Source: Paracoccaceae bacterium (GTDB lineage Bacteria > Pseudomonadota > Alphaproteobacteria > Rhodobacterales > Rhodobacteraceae). From it: a stretch of 64,000 nt of DNA. Positions 38,904 through 49,117 of the stretch are shown piece after piece; positions within the stretch are counted from its first letter, which is position 1, and each line of letters starts with the position of its first letter. A program made the translations under genes and the position numbers. Under the pieces are notes generated by a model that saw only the letters and a program-made list of their open reading frames with translations, was not told the DNA's origin and searched no databases. The stretch is taken from NCBI GenBank assembly GCA_027489375.1, contig JAIXZW010000012.1, forward strand, positions 248,001-312,000. Reading direction: 5' to 3'.

Positions 38904-39272
38904 ATGGACGGAAACTTCGCCCCCAACGTCCTGCACCCCGCCTGCCCTTCGCGTCAGGTCTTGCAACACCTGACCAGCCGCTGGGGCGCGCTTGTCCTCG
39001 TGGCGCTTTCGGGTGGCACGATGCGCTTTTCCGCCCTGCGCCGCGCGCTGGGGGATGTAAGCGAGCGGATGCTCGCCCAGACGCTGCAAACGCTGGAATC
39101 GGACGGCATGGTCCTGCGCGTGGCGCATGATGTGGTGCCGCCGCATGTGGAGTATTCGCTCACCCCCATCGGGATGGAGGCGGCGGAACACGTCCGTTCC
39201 CTCGCCCGCTGGATCGAGGGGCGGTTGCCCGAAATCCTGTCGCAACGCGGGGAGTGTCAAAGCTCGCGGTAG
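38904..39272 (+). CDS. HxlR-family redox regulator (QorR-like)
   Basis: 122 residues, winged helix of the HxlR (DUF24) family: LHPACPSRQVLQHLTSRWGALVLVALSGG, FSALRRALGDVSERMLAQTLQTLESDGMV, YSLTPIG. Cysteine C14 in PACPSRQ is the conserved thiol used by QorR/YodB/HypR to sense quinones, aldehydes or disulfide stress. A second cysteine sits near the C-terminus. Divergent from qorB; overlaps convergent hflX by 16 bases. Confidence 0.92.
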   Translation: MDGNFAPNVLHPACPSRQVLQHLTSRWGALVLVALSGGTMRFSALRRALGDVSERMLAQTLQTLESDGMVLRVAHDVVPPHVEYSLTPIGMEAAEHVRSLARWIEGRLPEILSQRGECQSSR

Positions 39273-40582
39273 CGCTTTTCCTGACGTGCGGTCCAGCGCA
39301 CCTTGACGGCAAAGCCTGTCTCGGTCGCGTCTTCCTCGAGCACCACGCCTTCGGCATGAAGCCACGCCCTGCGCCGCCCGTCGCTGAAGGGCACGGCGAT
39401 GACGCGTTCGGTCTTTTCCTCGTCGAAGACGCCGGAAATCACGTCGAGCAGATGCGGTATCCCCTCGCCCGTCAGGGCCGATACGGGAAAGACACCCTCG
39501 CGCGTGTCGGCCTGCACCATCAGCGCCTCGCGGTGTGACGGATCGACGAGGTCGAGCTTGTTCCAAACCTCGATCTGCTGCGTCGCGGCACCCACACCCA
39601 GCGATTGCAGGATGTCGGCCACATCGGCGGCCTGTTCGGCGCTTTCGGGGTGGCTGATGTCACGCACATGGACGATCAGGTCGGCTTCCAGCACCTCTTC
39701 CAGCGTGGCGCGGAAGGCGGCGACCAGTTGCGTGGGCAGGTCCGAGATGAAGCCCACGGTATCCGACAGGATGATCTTTCGCCCCGAAGGCAGCGTCACG
39801 CCGCGCATCGTCGGGTCGAGAGTGGCGAAAAGCATGTCCTTGGCCAGAACATCCGCGCCCGTCATGCGGTTGAACAGCGTCGATTTGCCCGCGTTGGTGT
39901 AGCCCACCAGCGCCACGATGGGGAAAGGCACCTTGCGGCGCGAGGCGCGGTGCAATTCACGCGTCCTCACCACCTTGTCGAGTTGCCGCTTCAGGCGGAT
40001 GACCTGCTCGTCGATGGCGCGGCGGTCGGCCTCGATCTGCGTCTCGCCCGGACCGCCGACGAAGCCGAAGCCCCCGCGCTGCCGTTCGAGGTGGGTCCAG
40101 GCCCGCACCAGACGCGTGCGCTGATAGGACAGCGCAGCAAGCTCCACCTGCAACACGCCTTCGCGCGTCCGCGCCCTGTCGGCGAAGATCTCGAGGATCA
40201 GCCCCGTGCGGTCGAGGAGTTTGACCTCCCATTCCTTTTCGAGGTTGCGCTGCTGGACGGGCGAAACCGGCCCGTCGACCAGCACCAGCCCCACATCAAG
40301 CTCGTGGAACCTGTCGTGCAGTTCCGCCACCTTGCCCGAGCCGAAAAGCATCCCCGGCTGCATCCGTGGCAGGCGCACGACTTCGGCCCCGACCACTTCC
40401 ATCTCGGGCAGGGCCGCGGCAAGGCTGACCGCCTCGGCCAGACCATGTTCGGGCAGGCGGCGCGATTTCTCGGACCGGATATCGGGATGGAGCACATAGG
40501 CGCGCATCCGCTTCGCAGCGGTTGACCGGTCACGCTCTTCCCGCCGCATCGGCAGGAAGTCGTCCTCGTCGTCTTCGGGCAA
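39257..40582 (-). CDS. hflX: Ribosome-associated GTPase HflX
   Basis: 441 residues as written from TTG 40582; ATG 40549 is an alternative. HflX N-terminal domain with MLFGSGKVAEL, then GFVGGPGETQIEADRR (HflX signature) and GTPase motifs VALVGYTNAGKSTLFN, ATLDPTMRGV, DTVGFISDLP. Starts eight bases after hfq, the common hfq-hflX pair. HflX splits stalled ribosomes under stress. Confidence 0.95.
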   Translation of the reverse strand: MPEDDEDDFLPMRREERDRSTAAKRMRAYVLHPDIRSEKSRRLPEHGLAEAVSLAAALPEMEVVGAEVVRLPRMQPGMLFGSGKVAELHDRFHELDVGLVLVDGPVSPVQQRNLEKEWEVKLLDRTGLILEIFADRARTREGVLQVELAALSYQRTRLVRAWTHLERQRGGFGFVGGPGETQIEADRRAIDEQVIRLKRQLDKVVRTRELHRASRRKVPFPIVALVGYTNAGKSTLFNRMTGADVLAKDMLFATLDPTMRGVTLPSGRKIILSDTVGFISDLPTQLVAAFRATLEEVLEADLIVHVRDISHPESAEQAADVADILQSLGVGAATQQIEVWNKLDLVDPSHREALMVQADTREGVFPVSALTGEGIPHLLDVISGVFDEEKTERVIAVPFSDGRRRAWLHAEGVVLEEDATETGFAVKVRWTARQEKRYREL

Positions 40583-40590
40583 GTCAGAAA

Positions 40591-40824
40591 TCAGTCTTCG
40601 CCTTCATAAAGGTTGATCGGCGCGCCCGGCATGATGGTCGAAATCGCGTGCTTGTAGACAAGCTGCGATTGTCCATCCCGACGCAGAAGCACGCAGAAAT
40701 TGTCGAACCACGTAATCACACCCTGCAACTTCACGCCGTTGATCAGGAAGATCGTTACCGGAACCTTGGCTTTCCGAACATGATTGAGAAACGCGTCCTG
40801 CAAATTCTGTTTATCGCCGGCCAT
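40591..40824 (-). CDS. hfq: RNA chaperone Hfq
   Basis: 77 residues, normal for the short alphaproteobacterial form. Sm1 and Sm2 motifs are seen: [26 protein letters not shown] and [11 protein letters not shown] with the KHA motif. A longer in-frame extension upstream is rejected. It precedes hflX and follows trkH on the same strand with a 160-base gap. Acts in sRNA-mRNA pairing. Confidence 0.97.
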   Translation of the reverse strand: MAGDKQNLQDAFLNHVRKAKVPVTIFLINGVKLQGVITWFDNFCVLLRRDGQSQLVYKHAISTIMPGAPINLYEGED

Positions 40825-40984
40825 TTTTGTCTTTGCCTTTTTTCTTGGTCTTGGTCTTGTCGCGCCATGCGGACACCCCGATCCCTCGTTCAGGTTATGT
40901 GCCCAACGATTAAAGTATGTAACGGGTTGCACGGAGTTTCCAGCCTGAAATACCCGATTTGCAAGCCGCTGCGCATAAAACGCT

Positions 40985-42499
40985 TCAGCGCCGCCATCCA
41001 TCGGGTGCCAGAAGCACCAGCAGTGCAAGCAATTCCACGCGACCAAGAACCATGACCCCGGCAAGGATCACCTTCGGTTCGGGGCCGAGAGAGGCATAGG
41101 TCAGCGTCTCGCTCGCGGCAATGGCCGGCAGCGGGCCGGAAGACGTCAGCGCGGCCACGGTAAAGATCATCGCCGGTTCGAATTCGACGGAAACCAGCGT
41201 CAGCAAGGCCGTTGCGACGGCAATCGCACAGGCGAAGAGCACAAAGAATATCCACGCAAGATACGCCCCCTCTCCCCGCAAACGCCGGACAAATGGCCCC
41301 TCGCCCCCGACGGAGTTCGGATGGACAAGCCGCTCCATCTCGCGTTCGCCCTGACGCAGCAGCGCATAGACCCGCAACAGCTTTACACCGCCCGCGGTCG
41401 TTGCGATCCCTCCTCCGAATATTGCCAGCCCTGCCATCACGAGGCCCGGCGTTCCCAACCCCGACCACCCTGTCGCCGCGTCCCAATCGGCCGAGACGAA
41501 GCCCGTGGTGGTCAAAAAGGAAAGTGTCGTGAATGCGCCCCCCCAAAGCGCGCCGAGCGCATCGCCAAGACCGGCAAGGTCGCTCTCGGGGGCTGCGATC
41601 CAGTGACGCGTGACCAGAAGCAAAGGCACGACAGCGACGACCGACAGGCCCAGACGCAACTCGGGGTCGCGCCAAAGGCGGCTTCCCCTGTCGTAAAGCG
41701 CGGCGCCCGGCCAAGCCCGCCGTGACAGCGCAGCCAGCAACACGGCAAAGATTGCCACCTCTCCGGCGATGCCCGCACTGCTGTCCTGAACCCCGCCGAC
41801 GGGGCTGATCCCGCTTGTCGAAACCGCCGCCATCGCGTGGCAGAACGCGATGAAGGACCGGTCCCCCGCCATCGCAAGCACGGCCCAAAGGATCACCGTC
41901 AGCCCTAGATAGGCAGGCAGAACGGCGCCAGCCTGCTCGGCCATCCGCCGTGCCGGAGTTGCGATATGGGTGATCTGGCTCAGGCCCTCTGCGCTGCGTC
42001 CCGGAACACGGCCCGAGATCACCTCCAGCCCGCCAAGGTTCATCGGTGCCAGAATGGCTATCCCTGCCACCAATATGAAGAACCCGCCCATCCACCCCAC
42101 CTGTGCACGCCAAAGATGCACCGCCTCGGGCAGACGGGCGGGATCGTAGAGCGTGGCCCCCGTCGTCGTGAAAGAGGACACCATTTCGAACCACGCGTTG
42201 ATGAAACGCGTGTCCGGCACCGCTTCGTGCACCGGCAGGGCCATCACCGGCGGCAAGACCACATAGGCAAGCACAAGCGCGGCAAGGCTCGCCCTGACGG
42301 GATTTCGCACCTGACGGTTTGACGTGGCGATCCCGACCAGCCCCGTCAGGATCAGCACGATCACGCCGGAATAGAAAAAGGCCCGCGCGGTCTCGTGATC
42401 CTTGGTGACGACCGCGAAAGACGCGGGCAGCCACATCGCCAGACCGGTCAGTCCCGCCATCAGGACGAGCAGCGGCAGGTCGAGCAAACGCCGCAGCAT
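40985..42499 (-). CDS. trkH: Potassium uptake protein TrkH
   Basis: 504 residues, a K+-translocating TrkH/KtrB-type integral membrane protein with about ten spans and repeated pore loops (for example [25 protein letters not shown] and [14 protein letters not shown], each with TTG or TSG filter-like segments). It starts where trkA stops (one-base overlap). Together with TrkA it makes an NAD-gated K+ channel. Confidence 0.96.
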   Translation of the reverse strand: MLRRLLDLPLLVLMAGLTGLAMWLPASFAVVTKDHETARAFFYSGVIVLILTGLVGIATSNRQVRNPVRASLAALVLAYVVLPPVMALPVHEAVPDTRFINAWFEMVSSFTTTGATLYDPARLPEAVHLWRAQVGWMGGFFILVAGIAILAPMNLGGLEVISGRVPGRSAEGLSQITHIATPARRMAEQAGAVLPAYLGLTVILWAVLAMAGDRSFIAFCHAMAAVSTSGISPVGGVQDSSAGIAGEVAIFAVLLAALSRRAWPGAALYDRGSRLWRDPELRLGLSVVAVVPLLLVTRHWIAAPESDLAGLGDALGALWGGAFTTLSFLTTTGFVSADWDAATGWSGLGTPGLVMAGLAIFGGGIATTAGGVKLLRVYALLRQGEREMERLVHPNSVGGEGPFVRRLRGEGAYLAWIFFVLFACAIAVATALLTLVSVEFEPAMIFTVAALTSSGPLPAIAASETLTYASLGPEPKVILAGVMVLGRVELLALLVLLAPDGWRR

Positions 42500-43875
42500 C
42501 AGAAGAAATCGATCGAGACTTGCAGCAGACGTTCGACTTCGCGCACATCCTTGGCCATTGCGAAAAGCGCGATCACGTCCCCCGCCTCGATCCGCAGATC
42601 GCCCGTGGGTTTCACCACCTTGTCACCCTTCATCAAGGCACCGACGAGGACGCCTTCGGGAAATTCAACATCCCGCACAAGCCGCCCTGCCAGCGGTGAC
42701 GTTGACAAGACCTGCGCTTCGATCATTTCGGCCTCGCTGTCGCCCAGCGAATAGATCGCGCGCACCTTGCCGTGCCGGATATGGCGCAGGATCGACGACA
42801 CCGTGGTCGCCCGCGGGTTGATATAGGCGTCGATGTCCAACGGGCCCATCAACGGGGCAAGTGTCGGGTCGTTCACCAAGGCGATGGACATCTTGCAGCC
42901 CGCCTGCTTGGCCCGCACGGCGGCAAGGATGTTGGTCTTGTCGTCATCCGTTACCGCGAGCACGGCATCGGCGCGGTCCACGGCGGCTTCCATCAGGATG
43001 TCCATGTCCATCCCGTCGCCGTTCAAGACGATGGTCCGTTCCAGCCCGTCCGCCGCCCTTTCGGCCACGGCGCGGTTCTTTTCGATGATCTTTGCCCGCA
43101 CCCGATCCGTCCGCGCCTCCAAGGCCCGCGCCACGCCCAGCCCGACATTGCCACCGCCGATGATGACGATGCGCTCCTGCTTCTTGGTCTGTTTGCCGAA
43201 AATTTCCAGCGCGCGGTTCATATCCTCGGAATGGGTGAAGACGTAGATCTGGTCCGAAGCGAACAGTTGATCCCCCGGATCGGGCGCGAAAAGCCGCCCC
43301 TCGCGCCGGACACCGACGACGATGGCGCGCAACGTGGGGAACAGTTCGTTGAGTTGCCGCAGAGGCGTGTTCAGAACGGGGCAATCCTCGCCCAACTGGA
43401 TGCCCAGCAACTGGGCGCGGCCCAGCATGAAGCTTTCGGTATCGAATGTCGCGGGCGCGGCAAGGCGTTGCAGCGCGGCTTCGGCAACCTCGCGCTCGGG
43501 GCTGATCACCACGTCGATGGGCAGGTGGTCGCGGCGGTAAAGATCGGAATAGATCGCATCAAGGTAGCTTTGCGCCCGAAGCCGCGCGATCTTGCGCGGG
43601 ATCGAGAAGATGGAATTGGCGACCTGACAGGCCACCATGTTGACCTCGTCCGAATGGGTGGCGGCAATCAGCATGTCGGCATCGCGTGCGCCCGCCCGCT
43701 CCAGCACATCGGGATAGCTGGCGAAGCCTACCACCCCCTGAACGTCAAGCGTGTCGGACGCGCGCCGCACAAGATCGGCGTTCACGTCGACCAGCGTCAC
43801 GTCGTTCTTCTCGCCGGAAAGCTGGCGGGCAATCTGCCAGCCGACCTGCCCCGCGCCGCAGATGATCACCTTCAT
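42499..43875 (-). CDS. trkA: Trk potassium uptake regulator TrkA
   Basis: 458 residues, two tandem RCK-N Rossmann domains (MKVIICGAGQVGWQIARQL at the start and RIVIIGGGNVGLGVARALE in the middle) each with an RCK-C part. This nucleotide-gated regulatory subunit controls TrkH. Lies between ntrX and trkH on the same strand, which is the usual Rhodobacterales order. Confidence 0.96.
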   Translation of the reverse strand: MKVIICGAGQVGWQIARQLSGEKNDVTLVDVNADLVRRASDTLDVQGVVGFASYPDVLERAGARDADMLIAATHSDEVNMVACQVANSIFSIPRKIARLRAQSYLDAIYSDLYRRDHLPIDVVISPEREVAEAALQRLAAPATFDTESFMLGRAQLLGIQLGEDCPVLNTPLRQLNELFPTLRAIVVGVRREGRLFAPDPGDQLFASDQIYVFTHSEDMNRALEIFGKQTKKQERIVIIGGGNVGLGVARALEARTDRVRAKIIEKNRAVAERAADGLERTIVLNGDGMDMDILMEAAVDRADAVLAVTDDDKTNILAAVRAKQAGCKMSIALVNDPTLAPLMGPLDIDAYINPRATTVSSILRHIRHGKVRAIYSLGDSEAEMIEAQVLSTSPLAGRLVRDVEFPEGVLVGALMKGDKVVKPTGDLRIEAGDVIALFAMAKDVREVERLLQVSIDFF

Positions 43876-43932
43876 GCCCGCCTCCGGTCGCAGCCCATCG
43901 TCCTACCTAGGCAGCCGCACCCTGCCGGTCAA

Positions 43933-45366
43933 TCATGCCTCTTCGGGTTCGTCCTCGTCCATCGTCTCGAAATCCTCGTCGAGCCGCGCCATCCGCCCGC
44001 CCGCCTTGGTCGTTGTGACGACGCCGAGCGACTTGAGCTTGCGATGCAGGGCCGAGCGTTCCATGCCGACAAAACTCGCCGTGCGGCTGATGTTGCCGCC
44101 GAAACGGTTGATCTGCGTAAGGAGATATTCCCGCTCGAAGACCTCGCGCGCCTCGCGCAGCGGCAGCGTCGCCATCGCCCCGCCAAGGACCAGACGGTTC
44201 CCGTCACCCGTCGGGACCTCCTGCCCCGGCAGTTCCCGCGCTTCGATCGGACCCGCGCCATCGCCAAGGATCAGAACGCGCTCGATCACGTTGCGCAACT
44301 GCCGCACGTTTCCGGGCCAAGGCATGGTCTGGAGCATCGCCTCGGCCTCGGACGACAGGTCACGCAACGGAAGACCCTGGCTGCGGTGGAAAAGGTCGAT
44401 GAAATGCTTGGTCAATTCGGGAATGTCCTCGCGCCGTTCCTCGAGACTGGGGACCGCGATCGGCACGACATTGAGGCGGTCGTAAAGTTCCTGCCTGAAG
44501 CGGCCCGATGCAATTTCGGTTCGCAAGTCCTTGGTCGTAGAGGATATTACCCGCAGGTCCACTCGAACCTTGTCGGTGCCGCCCGCGCGGGTGAATTGCT
44601 GTTCGGTCAAGACGCGGAGGATCTTCGACTGCGTGCCAAGCGGCATGTCGGCCACCTCGTCGAAGTAGACGACCCCGCCATGTGCCTGTTCGAGAAGCCC
44701 TTTCTCAACCCCGCGTTCGCTGGTTTCGCGGCCGAAGAGCACCTCTTCCATCCTCTCGGGTTCGATCGTGGCAGAGGAGACCGAGACGAACGGCGCGGCA
44801 GCACGGTTGGAATTCACATGCACATAGCGTGCAGCCATTTCCTTGCCCGACCCCGCCGGACCCGTCAGCATCACCCGACCGTTCGACTTCGTCACCTTGT
44901 CGAGCTGGCTCTTCAGCGCCTTGAACGCGGGGCTGGAGCCGAGCATCTCGGTGCTCGTCACATCCTTGCGGCGCAGTTCCGAATTCTCGCGCCGCAGACG
45001 GCTCGTCTCCATCGCACGGGATACGACAACCATGAGCTGGTCGATGTTGAAGGGCTTTTCGATGAAGTCGTAGGCGCCCTGCTTGATCGCCGCGACAGCG
45101 ATTTCGATATTGCCGTGACCCGAGATGATGACGACCGGCACATCGGGATTGTCGCGCTTGACGGTTTTCAGAATGTCGATCCCGTCCATCCGGCTGTCCT
45201 TGAGCCAGATGTCGAGGATCATCAGCGCGGGTGGTTCGGCGTTGATTTCGGCCATGCAATCGTCGGAACTTCCGGCCAATCGAACCTGATACCCTTCGTC
45301 CCGCAGAATATCCCCGATCAACTCGCGGATGTCTTTTTCGTCGTCGACGATCAGGATGCTGCTCAT
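43933..45366 (-). CDS. ntrX: Nitrogen-regulation response regulator NtrX
   Basis: 477 residues. Receiver domain with phospho-acceptor D52 (LDIWLKDSRMDGID), AAA+ domain with GPAGSGKE Walker A (about 167-174) and VYFDEVADMP Walker B, then a Fis-like helix-turn-helix near 430-455. No GAFTGA motif is visible where expected (the stretch reads MEEVLFGRETSERGVEKG), so it probably does not act on sigma-54 RNA polymerase. Overlaps ntrY by four bases. Confidence 0.93.
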   Translation of the reverse strand: MSSILIVDDEKDIRELIGDILRDEGYQVRLAGSSDDCMAEINAEPPALMILDIWLKDSRMDGIDILKTVKRDNPDVPVVIISGHGNIEIAVAAIKQGAYDFIEKPFNIDQLMVVVSRAMETSRLRRENSELRRKDVTSTEMLGSSPAFKALKSQLDKVTKSNGRVMLTGPAGSGKEMAARYVHVNSNRAAAPFVSVSSATIEPERMEEVLFGRETSERGVEKGLLEQAHGGVVYFDEVADMPLGTQSKILRVLTEQQFTRAGGTDKVRVDLRVISSTTKDLRTEIASGRFRQELYDRLNVVPIAVPSLEERREDIPELTKHFIDLFHRSQGLPLRDLSSEAEAMLQTMPWPGNVRQLRNVIERVLILGDGAGPIEARELPGQEVPTGDGNRLVLGGAMATLPLREAREVFEREYLLTQINRFGGNISRTASFVGMERSALHRKLKSLGVVTTTKAGGRMARLDEDFETMDEDEPEEA

Positions 45367-47651
45367 GATCCCCCCTCGGTCATTTCTGCTGTTGCGGTTG
45401 CGGCTTCGGCCGCCTTTTTCTTCGGTCTTGCGGGGCGTTGTGCACGCGGCAACCGGATTTCGGCCATCGCTCCCGCGTGGTCATTGCCTTCGAACACGGG
45501 CGCATCCAGAAGCGCCAGCGTCCCGCCATGTTCCTCGATGATCTTCTTGACGATGGGCAGGCCAAGGCCGGTGCCCTTTTCACGGGTCGTCACATAGGGT
45601 TCGAACAGGCGCGAGCGGTCGGGGGGCAGCCCCGTCCCGTTGTCCATGATCCGGATCACCGCGGCATCGGGTTCGGTCCGGAATTCGACCCGCACTTCGG
45701 GGACGAAACCGGCCGGCGCGCCCTTTTCCGAATAGGATTCAATCGCTTCGCCAGCGTTCTTGATCAGGTTTGTCAAAGCCTGGCTGATCATCGTGGCGTC
45801 AAGGTCCATCGTCACGGGACCGTCGGGCAGCACCTTGGCAAAGCGCACATCGGGCTGGCCGCTTTCCTGAAGCACGACCGCATCGCGCACAAGGGCGGTC
45901 AAATCCTGCTCGCGCCGGTCGGGTTCGGGCATGCGGGCGAATTTCGAAAATTCGTCGACGATGCGCCGCAAGTCGTTGGTTTGCCGAACGATGACATCGG
46001 TATACTGGTCTAGGTCCGCAGGTTCTGCCACCTGCCCGCGGAATTTCCGTTTGATGCGTTCCGCCGAAAGGGCGATCGGCGTGAGCGGGTTCTTGATCTC
46101 GTGCGCGATACGGCGCGCCACATCACCCCAGGCAGCCATCCGCTGGGCGCTGACCAGTTCGGTCACGTCATCAAAGGCGACCACATAGCCTTCGAGCCGC
46201 CCCGAGTCGCTCCGCCGCACCGACATGCGGACCAGCAGGCTTTCCAGCTTGCCCTTTCGGGTCAGGCGCACCTCTTCCTGCGCGGCGGCAAGGCCACCTT
46301 CGCGCAGGCGGTCGAACAGGGCGGCGAATTCCGGCACGGCCACGGACAATGGAACCTCGGCCGATCCGTCGGCGAAATCGAGAAGGCGTTCCGCCGCACG
46401 GTTGGCAAAATCGACACAACCTTCGCTGTTAAGTCCGATCACCCCCGCGGTGACGTTCGACAGCACCGAATCGAACAGGCGCCGCCGCCGTTCGGTCTGG
46501 CGATGGCTGTCCACCAACGCATCGCGCTGGCCTTTGAGTTGCCGCGTCATCTGGTTGAAAAGACGCCCCAAGGTGGCGATTTCGTCATCGCCTTCCTCTT
46601 CGACCACCTGCACATCCAGATCGCCCTCGCCAACACGCAATGCGGCACCGGCAAGCCGCCCGACGGGGCGGGACAGGCGTTCCGCGAACCACAGGCCAAG
46701 CCAGACCGCAGCCAGAATGAGGATGAGCGCGAAACCGAGGTAGAGCAGACCGAACTCGAACAGAAGCCGCCCGCGTTCACTTTCAAGCTGGTGATACAGG
46801 TTCACCGTTTCCCGCGTTTCGTCGAGCAGCGACAGGATGGACCCGTCCACCGTGCGCGAGACGTAAAGATAGCGGTCGGCAAAGGCGTCGAGGTGGATCA
46901 GGGCGCGGAATTCGTTGTTAGCCCAATCCTGCATGAGGACGGTCTCGCCTGCCCTTGCGCGGTCAAGCTCTTCCTGCGTGGGTCTTTCGTAGTCGAAAAG
47001 GTAGCTGCGCTCGCCTCGCGTGCGCAATTCGCCAGCCCCGTCGATCAGGTAAGCCTCTTTCAACCCGCGCTGGATGGAGGCCTGCGCCTGCGTGAGGAAG
47101 GGCCGCATCTGGCTGTCTTCAAGAAAGAACATCGACTGCTTCTGCAAGTTCAGATCGGCGGCAAGCTTTTCGGCATCGCTGATCAGGTCCTGCCGATGTT
47201 CGGCCTCATAGGCTTCGGCGGCAGAAAGGCTGGTGCCCACGACCGACCGCACCCGGTCCGAGAACCACCCTTCGAGGCCGAAGTTGACGGTGACAACGGC
47301 AAAGACGGCAACAAGGACCGTCGGCACGAGAGCCACGCCCGCAAAAACCCCCGTCAGCCGCAAGTGGAGGCGCGATCCCGAGGATTGGCTGCGGCGATCC
47401 GACACCATCCGCACCACCCGCGCCATGACCAGCGTAGCGACGAGCAGGATGTAGACGAAGTCGGCCAGCAAGATAAGCCGGAGCGCCGGAGAATTGCCCG
47501 CCTGATTGAGCGGACCAAGCGCAAGGAAAGTGCCGACGGCAAGCAACGGTCCCAGAAACACCAGCCCGAAGGTCATGGCATTCTGCACCTGACGCTTGCG
47601 GCGCAAGCGCACGAGCCTTTGCCAAGTGTTGCGTCCTACGGCACGCTGCAC
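45363..47651 (-). CDS. ntrY: Nitrogen sensor histidine kinase NtrY
   Basis: Membrane kinase partner of NtrX. From GTG 47651, about 762 residues; GTG 47699 is another candidate, and either fits after the ntrC stop. Three or four N-terminal membrane spans (MTFGLVFLGPLLAVGTFLA, LILLADFVYILLVATLV, LRLTGVFAGVALVPTVLV), another before HAMP (FALILILAAVWLGLWFA), PAS (SVLSNVTAGVIGLNSEGCV), His[20 protein letters not shown] and ATPase DNGTGLPPD, KGTGLGLPIV. Start uncertain, identity sure. Confidence 0.93.
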   Translation of the reverse strand: MQRAVGRNTWQRLVRLRRKRQVQNAMTFGLVFLGPLLAVGTFLALGPLNQAGNSPALRLILLADFVYILLVATLVMARVVRMVSDRRSQSSGSRLHLRLTGVFAGVALVPTVLVAVFAVVTVNFGLEGWFSDRVRSVVGTSLSAAEAYEAEHRQDLISDAEKLAADLNLQKQSMFFLEDSQMRPFLTQAQASIQRGLKEAYLIDGAGELRTRGERSYLFDYERPTQEELDRARAGETVLMQDWANNEFRALIHLDAFADRYLYVSRTVDGSILSLLDETRETVNLYHQLESERGRLLFEFGLLYLGFALILILAAVWLGLWFAERLSRPVGRLAGAALRVGEGDLDVQVVEEEGDDEIATLGRLFNQMTRQLKGQRDALVDSHRQTERRRRLFDSVLSNVTAGVIGLNSEGCVDFANRAAERLLDFADGSAEVPLSVAVPEFAALFDRLREGGLAAAQEEVRLTRKGKLESLLVRMSVRRSDSGRLEGYVVAFDDVTELVSAQRMAAWGDVARRIAHEIKNPLTPIALSAERIKRKFRGQVAEPADLDQYTDVIVRQTNDLRRIVDEFSKFARMPEPDRREQDLTALVRDAVVLQESGQPDVRFAKVLPDGPVTMDLDATMISQALTNLIKNAGEAIESYSEKGAPAGFVPEVRVEFRTEPDAAVIRIMDNGTGLPPDRSRLFEPYVTTREKGTGLGLPIVKKIIEEHGGTLALLDAPVFEGNDHAGAMAEIRLPRAQRPARPKKKAAEAATATAEMTEGGS

Positions 47652-47752
47652 GAACCCTACCCCAATATCACGGGACAGGTTCTTGCGCCCGCCCGCCACA
47701 TCTTGTGTCTGCTGTCGGGTGTTCCCCGTGCGACACGCTTGATGTTGCGGTT

Positions 47753-49117
47753 TTACATCAGTTTGCGCCGCCGTGTCACGCGGATATCGAGCTCGGTGAT
47801 CTTCTTGCGCAAAGTATTGCGGTTGATGCCAAGAAGATCGGCGCATTTCGCCTGATTTCCGGCGGTGGCATCCAGCGCGATCTCGATCAGCGGCATCTCC
47901 ACCTCGCGCAGGATGCGCTGGTAGACCCCTGCCGGAGGCAGTTGGCCGCCATGCAGGTCGAAGTAACGCTTGAGGTGCCGCGCCACGCTTGCCGAAAGCT
48001 TCTCGCCCTCGCCGCCGCCCTTGAGCGGTTCCATCGCCGGCTGGCTGCCAAGCACGGCTTCCACCTCGCCCCGCGCGATTTCCGCTTCGGAACTTGTCAC
48101 CATCAGGCGGCGCAACGTGTTTTCAAGCTGCCGCACGTTGCCCGGCCAGCTGTAGGCGCGCACCAGTTCGCGTGCGTCATTGGAGAGACGCCGGATCGCG
48201 CCGAAGTCGCGCTCGCCCTTGGCAAGGAAATGCTCGGCCAGAAGCGGGATGTCATCGACACGTTCGCGCAGCGACGGGACGTGCAGCGTGACACCCGAAA
48301 GACGATAGTAAAGGTCCTGCCGGAACACACCGGCCTCCATCCGCCCTGACAGGTCGATCTGGCTTGTCGCCATGATCCGAGGGGCGTTGTCGCCCATCTG
48401 GTCGAGCATACGCACGATGCGGGCCTGCGTGTCCTCGTCGTAATCACCGACTTCGTCGAAGACGAGGCTGCCGCCCTTGGCCCGCGACATGAGTGAGGAC
48501 GGGCCATCGACGCCTTGCAGATCGGACGCCTGCGCCACGACGAAGGGTTGGCTGCGGCGGTCGGAAAAGTCGTGGATCGCCTTGGCAATCAGGCTTTTTC
48601 CCGTCCCCGACTCGCCCGTGATCAGAACGGCAAGATCGGTGTTCATCACCCGCGCCACAAGCCGGTAAAGCGCCTGCATCGCCGCCGTGCGCCCGACGAG
48701 CGGCAGGTCATCCCCCGCCTCGCGCGGGACCACCACCTTGGCAGGCGTGCGCCGCTTCTGTTCCAGCGCGCGGGCCGAGCGTTTCATCAGATCGGGAAGG
48801 TCGAAGGGTTTGGGAAGGTAGTCGAAGGCTTCGGCTTCGGCCGCCTGAATCGCGGTCATGATGGTGTTCTGGGCGGAAATGACGATCACCGGCAGACCGG
48901 GCCGCATCTTGCCGATGCGCGGCAGGGCGTCCAGCCCGTTCCCGTCCGGCATGATGACGTCCGAGATGACCAGATCGCCCTTCCCCTCTTCGACCCAGCG
49001 CATCAGCGTCATGAGGCTGGAGGTCGCATGCACCTTGCATCCCGCCCGCGTCAGCGCCTGTGTGAGCACCGTGCGGATCGTCCGGTCGTCATCTGCCACC
49101 AGAACCGTGCCATCCAT
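47753..49117 (-). CDS. ntrC: Nitrogen regulator NtrC, sigma-54-motif-less type
   Basis: 454 residues: receiver with D53 ([11 protein letters not shown]), AAA+ with GESGTGKS Walker A (168-175), Walker B LVFDEVGD (218-225) and a Fis-like helix-turn-helix ([19 protein letters not shown]). Residues 196-216 ([20 protein letters not shown]) replace the stretch that carries GAFTGA in enteric NtrC. R. capsulatus NtrC likewise lacks this motif and activates sigma-70 polymerase. It starts at the ntrB stop (one-base overlap). Confidence 0.96.
   Translation of the reverse strand: MDGTVLVADDDRTIRTVLTQALTRAGCKVHATSSLMTLMRWVEEGKGDLVISDVIMPDGNGLDALPRIGKMRPGLPVIVISAQNTIMTAIQAAEAEAFDYLPKPFDLPDLMKRSARALEQKRRTPAKVVVPREAGDDLPLVGRTAAMQALYRLVARVMNTDLAVLITGESGTGKSLIAKAIHDFSDRRSQPFVVAQASDLQGVDGPSSLMSRAKGGSLVFDEVGDYDEDTQARIVRMLDQMGDNAPRIMATSQIDLSGRMEAGVFRQDLYYRLSGVTLHVPSLRERVDDIPLLAEHFLAKGERDFGAIRRLSNDARELVRAYSWPGNVRQLENTLRRLMVTSSEAEIARGEVEAVLGSQPAMEPLKGGGEGEKLSASVARHLKRYFDLHGGQLPPAGVYQRILREVEMPLIEIALDATAGNQAKCADLLGINRNTLRKKITELDIRVTRRRKLM

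Noticed and set aside
40591..41064. A 157-residue version of hfq with a long N-terminal extension.
   Set aside because: Hfq homologues start at the internal ATG at 40824; the extension lies over trkH and has no domain.
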